Shown here: piece after piece, positions 53,521-60,763 of the stretch
How the letters are laid out: each line of letters begins with the position of its first letter
How positions within the stretch are numbered: the stretch's first letter is position 1
NCBI RefSeq assembly: GCF_047922965.1
Contig: NZ_CP150481.1
Coordinates: forward strand, 3,720,001 to 3,784,000
Direction of reading: 5' to 3'
Length of the DNA: 64,000 bases
From: Neptunicella plasticusilytica
Lineage (GTDB): Bacteria; Pseudomonadota; Gammaproteobacteria; Enterobacterales; Alteromonadaceae
Program-made: the position numbers and the translations under genes
Notes under the pieces: generated by a model
What the model saw: only the letters and a program-made list of their open reading frames with translations
What the model was told of the DNA's origin: nothing
Database searches by the model: none

Positions 53521-54393
53521 TTATGGCAGAGATTGATTGTTCAGCTGCACTTCTGCCTTGACGGTATTTTCCACCAGCCGACCAAACAGGGCATCAAAAT
53601 TATCCTGATTATGCTGGCTCTGATTAAAATCCGCCTTTATCAGTTGAAGCTTGTCATCCTGCAGCATATTTTCAACACTGATATTCTGACCATAAAGCTG
53701 CATAATACGTTCAACCCATAAAATACAATTGTTCCGGTAAGCCAACAATCCGTCCTTATTGTCGATATGACCGTGCCCTGGCACAACGATAGTGTTGTCA
53801 TCAATGATCGACAAGGCTAAATCCAGCGCTTCGAGCTGCCCTTTCAGCCCGCCGTGAAACAGTGCCGGATACCACTGATTGGCAAATGTATCTCCCATAA
53901 AAATCACGTTGCTGTCTTTTATATAAACCAGAATATCACTGGGAGAATGAGAACTGACATGATACAGCTGGATATTTTGATCCCGGTCATGCATGGAGAA
54001 TTTGTCATTAAACGTGAACAACGGCAGTGCTTGTTCATAGTGCGCACTTTGCTGGGCGATAATAGTCGCGCCCGCTTCTGCAAACAGGGCATTGCCGCCA
54101 CTATGGTCAAAATGATCGTGAGTGTTTATCAGGTATCTAACAGGTTTATCGGAGATCTGCCGCAAGGCGGTTAACAGTTTGTGGCCGGACTCTTCCAGCA
54201 TACTATCAATCAGAATAATGCCTTGTTCACCAATCCTAACCCCAACATGAGAGCCTTGGCCGTTTCCTCCCAGCAACACATACAAATTGGGGCTTATTTT
54301 ATGAGTCACTATCCTGACGCCACTATCCTCTTGCTCCGTGGCTGAGCCTAGAGTACAAAACAATGCTGCATATAACAGAGACTTTACTTTCAT
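53521..54393 (-). CDS. Secreted metallo-beta-lactamase-fold hydrolase
   Basis: 290 aa from the ATG at 54393 (GGAG nine bases upstream), giving a signal peptide (MKVKSLLYAALFCTLGSA). Dinuclear metal motif H92-x-H94-x-D96-H97 (NTHDHFDH), further ligands H149 (SSHSPSD), D168 (MGDTF) and the His of VPGHGH. It resembles the SoxH/quinoprotein-relay-type MBL proteins. The substrate is unknown; sequence gives no special support for beta-lactam hydrolysis. Divergent from the dehydrogenase-like lipoprotein gene. Confidence 0.85.
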   Translation of the reverse strand: MKVKSLLYAALFCTLGSATEQEDSGVRIVTHKISPNLYVLLGGNGQGSHVGVRIGEQGIILIDSMLEESGHKLLTALRQISDKPVRYLINTHDHFDHSGGNALFAEAGATIIAQQSAHYEQALPLFTFNDKFSMHDRDQNIQLYHVSSHSPSDILVYIKDSNVIFMGDTFANQWYPALFHGGLKGQLEALDLALSIIDDNTIVVPGHGHIDNKDGLLAYRNNCILWVERIMQLYGQNISVENMLQDDKLQLIKADFNQSQHNQDNFDALFGRLVENTVKAEVQLNNQSLP

Positions 54394-54476
54394 CTTTGTT
54401 GCTCCCGAGTTGTCTGCCACCCTTCGCCAACTTTATAGCTATACTTTTTATTTTTGGCGATATTTTGGCGACAATT

Positions 54477-57029
54477 ATGTTACGACTTTTAGTGGTCTTT
54501 TTACTGGCGACCTTGCTACAGGCATGTGGTGGTAGCTCATCTGACTCAGCAACAGACAACCCGCCACTCCCTGAATTACCCGTATTGCAAGTCGCCAATA
54601 TCAGCCAACAAGAAGGCAATAACGGCGAAACCGACTTTATTTTTAGCCTAACCGCTACGGTCGCCACAAACAACAATATCAGTGTCGAATTCAGCAGTGA
54701 AGATGATAGTGCGCTGGCAGCAAGCGATTACCAGTCAGCCAGCGGCACAGCCACCATTAACGCAGGACAAACCCGTACCGACATTGTGGTAAAAGTGTTA
54801 GGTGATGAAGAAGTCGAACAGGATGAGTCTTTCAAGCTGGTGCTCAGCAATGCACAGGGAGCCACATTAGGTACTGCAATTGCCGTCGCAACTATTGTCA
54901 ATGACGATCAGGTTGAGCTTATATCTGGCTTAGAACAACGCCCCGATAACAGTGCATGTCTGGCAACAGAAGCGCCTGTTCAAGCTTCATCAGTAGAAGT
55001 GGTAGAAGCGTTTAACGCTTTACCTTTGTTATCCCAACCCACCAAGTTATTAAAGGAACCTGGCGCTGGCGATCGCTGGTTTGTACTAGAAAAAACCGGC
55101 AAAATAAAAGTGTTTTCAACTGCCAATCCTGATCAGATCAGTACCTTTATGGATCTGTCTGATCTGGTAAATACAGCATCCGAGGGCGGATTGCTGGGTA
55201 TGGCCTTTCACCCTGACTATCCGCAAAGCGCCGAAATATTTTTAAGTTACACCACCTCCCATTCCAATCCGTCCATGCGTTCTGTGATATCCCGCTGGCA
55301 ACTGGATGATCTGAATGCGCCACAAAACCCTGTCGAACAAGTGATTCTGAATGTGGATCAGTACTACAACAATCACAATGGTGGTGATATTGCTTTTGGG
55401 CCTGACAACATGCTGTATATAGGTTTTGGCGATGGGGGCAGCGGTGGCGATCCGGATAACCGCGCGCAGGATACCCGTTATTTACTCGGCTCAATGTTAA
55501 GAATTGATGTACTTCATCCTGATGTCAGTTATCCGCAACAACCTTATGTGATCCCGCAGAACAATCCTTTTGCCGACAATCCGCGGTGTGGCGCTGGCAG
55601 TAATCAACAATCCTGTCCGGAAATTTACGCCTGGGGATTACGTAATCCCTGGCGCTGGAGTTTTGATTGGCCCAGCGGCGATCTGTGGCTAGCCGACGTA
55701 GGCCAGAATGCCTATGAAGAAGTGAATAAAATACACTTAGGAGGAAACTACGGCTGGCGTTGTAAGGAAGCCTTTGCTGAATTCAATCAAACCGGTTGCA
55801 ACGCAAACTATATAGACCCCCTTACCGCTTATGGACGTAGTGAGGGTAATTCTATTACCGGTGGTTATGTTTACCGCGGCAATGCGTTACCGGCTTTGGT
55901 CGGCCAATATATCTTCGCCGATTATGGTTCTGGGCGAATCTGGGCATTACAGCACAATGGTGAAGACGCCGTGGTTAACAAACTGCTTGTCGATACCAGT
56001 TTTGGGATTAGCAGTTTTGCACTGGACGACAGTGGCGAACTGTACTTTACCGATCTGAACGGCGGCAGAATATACCGCCTGGATGCAGATAGCGGTAACA
56101 GCAATCCAGTCTCTCCGATACCTGAACAGTTGTCCGATACAGGCTGCGTGAATATGGCCAACCCGGCACAGGCTGCCAACGGTACGATCCCTTATCAGGT
56201 TAATATGCCGTTCTGGTCTGATGGTGCCGACAAGTCCCGTTTTGTCGCACTGCCTAACCAATCCCGAATCGATTTTTCAGAACAGGGGAGGTGGCAGTTT
56301 CCAGTTGGGTCGGTGTTGGTCAAGCACTTCCAGTTCAACCAGCGCTGGATAGAAACACGTCTGTTAATGCATCACACGAATGGTCAGTGGGCCGGTTACC
56401 TATATGAATGGAACACCAGCCAAACTGAAGCTTATAGGGTACGGGGGGGTAAAACACTGGTTATTGATGATCAGCCATACCGTTTGCCAGCAGAGGTCGA
56501 GTGCCTGACCTGCCACACTAGCGCTGCCGAATTTACCCTGGGACTGGAAACCGCCCAGTTGAACGGCGATATGCTCTATCCGTCAACCAATATCAATGCC
56601 AATCAGTTGGCCACCTTTGCCCATATCGGTATGTTTAACCAGCCATTAAATCAGTCGCCTGAGCAGTTGCCGGTACTAGTGAGTACCAACGATCAGCAAG
56701 CCAGTCTGGATAACAGGGCGCGGAGCTATTTGCATAGCAATTGTGCAGGCTGTCACCGCCAAAATGGTCCGACAGCGGTGGATTTGGACTTGCGTTACGA
56801 ATTGCCCTTAGCCCAGACCCACAGCTGTGATATTGCCCCGCAAAGTGGCGAACTGGGCATTAGTAATGCACGAATTATTGCGCCGGGTGATGCACAACGC
56901 TCTGTATTACTCAATCGCATCAGTCGTCGTGACGCCTATGCGATGCCGCCCATTGGTTCCCATCGGGTAGATCAACAGGGCTCGGAACTCATTGGTCAGT
57001 GGATCAACGGCCTGGCAGACTGCGGTTAA
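54477..57029 (+). CDS. Lipoprotein with Calx-beta, sugar-dehydrogenase and di-heme domains
   Basis: 850 aa from the ATG at 54477, giving a lipoprotein signal with lipobox LLQAC (Cys17). Domains in order: a Calx-beta domain (about 35-135, SVEFSSEDDSALAASDY...); a glucose/sorbosone-dehydrogenase-type beta-propeller (about 165-540, with GGLLGMAFHPDYP, NHNGGDIAFGPD, YAWGLRNPWRWSFD); and a C-terminal region of the TIGR03806 type with two c-type heme sites, C676-x2-CH and C756-x2-CH. It probably oxidises an extracellular substrate and passes electrons to its own hemes. Longer upstream readings overlap the divergent gene and are rejected. Confidence 0.88.
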   Translation: MLRLLVVFLLATLLQACGGSSSDSATDNPPLPELPVLQVANISQQEGNNGETDFIFSLTATVATNNNISVEFSSEDDSALAASDYQSASGTATINAGQTRTDIVVKVLGDEEVEQDESFKLVLSNAQGATLGTAIAVATIVNDDQVELISGLEQRPDNSACLATEAPVQASSVEVVEAFNALPLLSQPTKLLKEPGAGDRWFVLEKTGKIKVFSTANPDQISTFMDLSDLVNTASEGGLLGMAFHPDYPQSAEIFLSYTTSHSNPSMRSVISRWQLDDLNAPQNPVEQVILNVDQYYNNHNGGDIAFGPDNMLYIGFGDGGSGGDPDNRAQDTRYLLGSMLRIDVLHPDVSYPQQPYVIPQNNPFADNPRCGAGSNQQSCPEIYAWGLRNPWRWSFDWPSGDLWLADVGQNAYEEVNKIHLGGNYGWRCKEAFAEFNQTGCNANYIDPLTAYGRSEGNSITGGYVYRGNALPALVGQYIFADYGSGRIWALQHNGEDAVVNKLLVDTSFGISSFALDDSGELYFTDLNGGRIYRLDADSGNSNPVSPIPEQLSDTGCVNMANPAQAANGTIPYQVNMPFWSDGADKSRFVALPNQSRIDFSEQGRWQFPVGSVLVKHFQFNQRWIETRLLMHHTNGQWAGYLYEWNTSQTEAYRVRGGKTLVIDDQPYRLPAEVECLTCHTSAAEFTLGLETAQLNGDMLYPSTNINANQLATFAHIGMFNQPLNQSPEQLPVLVSTNDQQASLDNRARSYLHSNCAGCHRQNGPTAVDLDLRYELPLAQTHSCDIAPQSGELGISNARIIAPGDAQRSVLLNRISRRDAYAMPPIGSHRVDQQGSELIGQWINGLADCG

Positions 57030-57033
57030 AGCA

Positions 57034-58014
57034 TTAGAACGGCAAAAAATTGAAAGTGTAATCCAGCTCGGTTTGGCTAACCTGATCCACGCCAAAATTA
57101 ATTGCTTTGATCCGGGACAGTAAACGCGCTTCCAGCGCCGGATTATTCAATTCGCTGGATACAATCTTACAATCCGACACGGAACCATCAGCGTCGATTA
57201 TCAATTTAACCGTTACTTTGCCCTGCAAACTGGCATCACGACGCAATGCCTTACGATAAATAGCGTAAACAGCACTTTTATTCGCATCCAGTACCTGACG
57301 AATCGACTCGACACTGCGCCCACCGGTTTCGGTCATCTGTTCCACCAATTCCTGTTGAGCAATAGAAGGCAGACCGGCCTGCGGCGCGGCGAATTCGGTC
57401 GTTTTACGACCCGCCAGTTCACCTTTGGCGCCAATATCGCTAGATAAATTACCGGTTTGAATTCCCTGACTGCGAGTGTTCGTTTTTTGGCCAATGAATT
57501 TACGCTGAGTCTGGCTGGTTTGGCCTGCGCCTTTAACCAAATCAGTAGCGGCATTATTCTGTACCTGGCTGCTGTCACGCATATTGGCCAGTTGATCCTT
57601 AAAAGCCAGCAAGCCACTTTGACTGGCTTTTTTACGCGCCTGTTCGGCTAATTCTGCCTCACTGGCTACAGGTTTCACTTTTACCGGCTGTGGCTTCTTG
57701 GGCGCAATCACCTTGGGTTTTTCTACCGGTTTGGCAGGTGGTTTTTCTGACGGCTTTTCAATTTCAGGTTCAGGTTCCGGTTTGGGCGGCTCAATCACCT
57801 TGGGTGGTATTGTTTTTTGCTGCAAAAAACGGGTGAGTTGCGGTGGCAGCTTTTCTTTTTCTTCGCGAGGTAGCGGCGGTACTTCCTGCCATTTTACCAA
57901 TGCCGCAAAGCTTAAGGTTATTGCCAGACAAACCAGGGTAATACGGCTAAAACGACGGTTTTCTGTGGTACTGGCAGACCAGGGCAATACCGAATTAAAG
58001 GTGGCGACACTCAT
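57034..58014 (-). CDS. TonB-like energy transducer with AgmX/PglI-type C-terminal domain
   Basis: 326 aa. Cytoplasmic start, one membrane helix (about 24-40), a Pro/Lys/Glu-rich spacer (46-115, typical of TonB), a low-complexity middle, and a C-terminal domain (about 230-326: VLDANKSAVYAIYRKALRRD, GKVTVKLIIDADGSV, ending YTFNFLPF). The last resembles the AgmX/PglI C-terminal domain of gliding-type machines. It overlaps the upstream ExbD gene by 4 bp and would be the periplasm-spanning arm of this ExbBD motor. Last gene of the operon. Confidence 0.82.
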   Translation of the reverse strand: MSVATFNSVLPWSASTTENRRFSRITLVCLAITLSFAALVKWQEVPPLPREEKEKLPPQLTRFLQQKTIPPKVIEPPKPEPEPEIEKPSEKPPAKPVEKPKVIAPKKPQPVKVKPVASEAELAEQARKKASQSGLLAFKDQLANMRDSSQVQNNAATDLVKGAGQTSQTQRKFIGQKTNTRSQGIQTGNLSSDIGAKGELAGRKTTEFAAPQAGLPSIAQQELVEQMTETGGRSVESIRQVLDANKSAVYAIYRKALRRDASLQGKVTVKLIIDADGSVSDCKIVSSELNNPALEARLLSRIKAINFGVDQVSQTELDYTFNFLPF

Positions 58015-58532
58015 TGGCTCACCTCAAGCGGGGTAGTGTTATCTACCTGTTCCACCGCCAGGGCAATATTGGTGTAACCGGCAGCGGCACAGGTTTGCAT
58101 AATGGCTCTTAGCAGCTGATAAGGGATGGCCTTATCGCCCATTATGGTAATCGCCCGGCCTTGAACTTGCTGCTGTTCGGTGAGGTCGGGACTACGACTG
58201 GCCTGATAACGTAGCTCTTTATCCAGCGCTTCTATAGTCGATGTAGCAGATGCCAACACCTGCTCCACACTAGCCAGTTTTTGCCCTTGCAATAAAATAT
58301 CGCGATCGTTGACCATCAACAGCAAGGTTTCCTGCGCAGCTGCTTCGGCACTGGACTGCGGTAACTGGACGCTTTTATGGGTTTGCAATACTTGCACTTC
58401 CGAGGCATTCATCATCAGGAAAAACACCAATATGGTGAAAATATCCATCAACGACACCAGACTTAGTTTAGAGACTTGTGACATCCGCTTATGATGACGT
58501 TGCATGCGCAAGGCGCGGGCAGACATTTTCAT
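58011..58532 (-). CDS. ExbD/TolR-family protein with the conserved Asp
   Basis: 173 aa. Basic cytoplasmic tail, one membrane helix (about 24-42, SLMDIFTILVFFLMMN) with D30 in the position of the proton-carrying Asp of ExbD/TolR, and a periplasmic domain. A partner of the ExbB/TolQ-like protein encoded two genes upstream. It overlaps the TonB-like gene by 4 bp and touches the other ExbD gene by one base. Confidence 0.9.
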   Translation of the reverse strand: MKMSARALRMQRHHKRMSQVSKLSLVSLMDIFTILVFFLMMNASEVQVLQTHKSVQLPQSSAEAAAQETLLLMVNDRDILLQGQKLASVEQVLASATSTIEALDKELRYQASRSPDLTEQQQVQGRAITIMGDKAIPYQLLRAIMQTCAAAGYTNIALAVEQVDNTTPLEVSQ

Positions 58533-59056
58533 TACAACCCCTCCCTTGCAGGTGGCGCATCACCCAACGAAATGGCCGGAAACAATTCGGCTGGGACCAC
58601 CGATGCGGCTACCACTTCAGGGTATGAACGGGCGGTATCCATCAATGCCACAATAGTTTGATAATCGATATTATCTTCCAGCAATAAATTGATTTGTTTT
58701 TTATCGATATCCTTATTCAATAAGGTTTGCTTGACTTGCTTGAGCAGCAGGCGTAGTTGGGCAAAATCATATTGTTGATCTTTTAGCGGTAAATTTTTCA
58801 GCAAATAGCCCTGCGGGAAATACACTTCAAAACCACTTTGCCTTACCACTACTTCCAGCTGGTCATTTTTAAGCTGCTCTGCATCCTGGCTGGCAATACC
58901 ACTGAGTTCCGGTAACTGTAATTCCAGTACCGTAATGCGCGAAAATACCATCATCATCAACAACACCGGCACCAGCACGATCATCAGATTAAGAAAGGAG
59001 GTGATATCCAGTTCGGCGTCCTGGCGGAGTTTTTTGTGTCGTCGCATCATTGCCAT
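58532..59056 (-). CDS. ExbD/TolR-family protein lacking the conserved Asp
   Basis: 174 aa. Short basic tail, one membrane helix (about 19-39) and a periplasmic domain. The helix reads DITSFLNLMIVLVPVLLMM. The residue aligned with the proton-binding Asp (ITPLVDVM in ExbD) is Asn23. It is therefore unlikely to carry protons in the usual way and may act as a structural partner of the Asp-bearing ExbD. Starts 8 bp after the ExbB-like gene. Confidence 0.88.
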   Translation of the reverse strand: MAMMRRHKKLRQDAELDITSFLNLMIVLVPVLLMMMVFSRITVLELQLPELSGIASQDAEQLKNDQLEVVVRQSGFEVYFPQGYLLKNLPLKDQQYDFAQLRLLLKQVKQTLLNKDIDKKQINLLLEDNIDYQTIVALMDTARSYPEVVAASVVPAELFPAISLGDAPPAREGL

Positions 59057-59064
59057 GCTCCGGG

Positions 59065-59727
59065 TTAGTCCGTTACTCGCGATTTGGGGGTTATATCATT
59101 GCGCTTGACCAGCAAATTCAAAAATTTGACCCCAGCCATCTCCATACTGTCGATAATTTCGGTGGTTCTAGTTTGCAGGATTGAATGACAGGCCAGTAAC
59201 GGAATCGCCGATATCAGGCCAAAGGCGGTGGTATTCATCGCCACCGAAATACTCTGCGATAACAGACTGGCTTTTTCGGACGGATCGGCCGACGCTACTG
59301 CGGAGAACGCCGCAATCAGACCAATAATGGTTCCCAACAGGCCAAGCAATGTCGCAATATTAGCCAGCGTGGCGAGATAGGAGGTACGCTTTTCCAGTCT
59401 GGAAGTTGCTTCCATCAGGCCCTCCTCCATTGCATATTCGATATCTTCACGACGCATACTGTTAGACAGCCGTTCGATACCGGCACCGATAATCCGGGTA
59501 ATAGGTGCCTGATTGGCCTGGCCAAATTTCAGTATCGCGTCGTAATTGCTATTTTGGAGTAAGGGTTCAATCTGTTTGAACGCCTTCTTGTTGGTGAATT
59601 TGGCACCGGTCAGAAACATCCAGCGTTCAAGCGCTATCGCCAGCCCCAAGGCCAGCACAATAGCAATGGGCAACATAAAACTGCCACCTTCCTGAAAGAA
59701 CCGGATTATCGTGTTGTAAGTATCCAT
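59065..59727 (-). CDS. MotA/TolQ/ExbB-family proton channel protein
   Basis: 220 aa with three membrane helices (about 17-36, 117-142, 160-183). The conserved channel segments LATLLGLLGTIIGLIAAF and SVAMNTTAFGLISAIPLL are intact. It would form the pentameric stator around ExbD helices and use the proton gradient to move the TonB/AgmX-like partner. Central gene of the operon. Confidence 0.93.
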   Translation of the reverse strand: MDTYNTIIRFFQEGGSFMLPIAIVLALGLAIALERWMFLTGAKFTNKKAFKQIEPLLQNSNYDAILKFGQANQAPITRIIGAGIERLSNSMRREDIEYAMEEGLMEATSRLEKRTSYLATLANIATLLGLLGTIIGLIAAFSAVASADPSEKASLLSQSISVAMNTTAFGLISAIPLLACHSILQTRTTEIIDSMEMAGVKFLNLLVKRNDITPKSRVTD

Positions 59728-59772
59728 AATGTTACCTTTGTAAACCTGATGATAGGGTTGCCAGCATAACGC

Positions 59773-60102
59773 TTATTGCGGCTCGTTTGGGTATGCCGGT
59801 TGGATCCCGGCCTGTTGCCCTGATAACTTTTCATGCAGGGCAATTTCTCGTAAAAAATGTCGCCTTTCCAGCGGAGCCAATGTGCGCGGTAACGGAGTTA
59901 AATCAGCGCGGGAAAAAGGCGATTTAGGAGTCGGTGTCTGCCAGGGAACAATGGTCATAACCTTAGGCTGCTCCTGACTGCCGCGAATAATGGCGTCCAG
60001 TTTCAGGATATTTCCGCCTTGTGGCTTGTCTTGTGCCAGCAGCAACGCCGGATAAAGTAGTAGACACAAGGATAATCCAAGCTGTTGGTGATTAATTGCC
60101 AT
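59773..60102 (-). CDS. Small secreted protein of unknown function
   Basis: 109 aa. Signal peptide (LGLSLCLLLYPALLLAQ) followed by a Pro-rich mature part (VPWQTPTPKSPFSRADLTPLPRTL). No family recognised. Its start overlaps the end of the TPR lipoprotein gene by 11 bp, and it sits 45 bp before the ExbB-like gene, so it is part of the operon and probably a periplasmic component of the same machine. Confidence 0.75.
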   Translation of the reverse strand: MAINHQQLGLSLCLLLYPALLLAQDKPQGGNILKLDAIIRGSQEQPKVMTIVPWQTPTPKSPFSRADLTPLPRTLAPLERRHFLREIALHEKLSGQQAGIQPAYPNEPQ

Positions 60103-60763
60103 TAAGGCTCTCTCCTGTTTGCGCCGCGATTTGCTGCTGCAAATCCACCAGCCAACCGTTCAAATTCGAGGGCGGATCGTCGGCCAGTAGCTGATAGGTC
60201 TGATAATCCTGCAACGCCCGTTGTTTTTGGCCCATATACAAGTCCAGCAAAATGGCCCGATTCCGGTAAGCGGGTGCAAATCCCGGCCAGGCTTCAATTG
60301 CCTGACTATATTGTTGCAAAGCCTGATCAAATTGCCCCTGTTGGCGTAATAACAAGCCTAACCTGTTATGCGCAAAATAATGATAGGGACTAAGCGCTAT
60401 CGTCTGTTGATAATGACGCAAGGCCAGATCAGTTTGTTCATTGAGCAAGGCAATATCACCCAAATGCATCCAAACAGATGCCAACTCGGGGTGGGTTTCC
60501 GACAGGCGTTGCAACGCAGCCTCAGCCTGGTCTAATTGTTTAGCTTTTTTCAGTCTGATTGCCTGCTGGAAGCGCGTTTTAGTCGCTCCGTCAACCTGGG
60601 GTTGATTAAGCATCAACAAATTCGGCTGCTGCAATAATTGCTGCTTGGGTGTTAACGGCAAGGATTCGGTTAACGAAGTATTATCCGGATGCGGATCTGA
60701 GTTCAGACTGCTACAACCAGTGACCAGCAATAAGCTGCATAGCAGGCTAAAAAATCTCATCAC
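60092..60763 (-). CDS. TPR-repeat lipoprotein
   Basis: 223 aa. Lipoprotein signal with lipobox LVTGC (Cys17), then about four tetratricopeptide repeats (60-190; e.g. ASVWMHLGDIALLNEQTDLA, FAHNRLGLLLRQQGQFDQAL, APAYRNRAILLDLYMGQKQR). Probably a scaffold in the periplasm or on the outer membrane. It overlaps the large TPR lipoprotein gene by 17 bp. Confidence 0.87.
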   Translation of the reverse strand: MMRFFSLLCSLLLVTGCSSLNSDPHPDNTSLTESLPLTPKQQLLQQPNLLMLNQPQVDGATKTRFQQAIRLKKAKQLDQAEAALQRLSETHPELASVWMHLGDIALLNEQTDLALRHYQQTIALSPYHYFAHNRLGLLLRQQGQFDQALQQYSQAIEAWPGFAPAYRNRAILLDLYMGQKQRALQDYQTYQLLADDPPSNLNGWLVDLQQQIAAQTGESLNGN

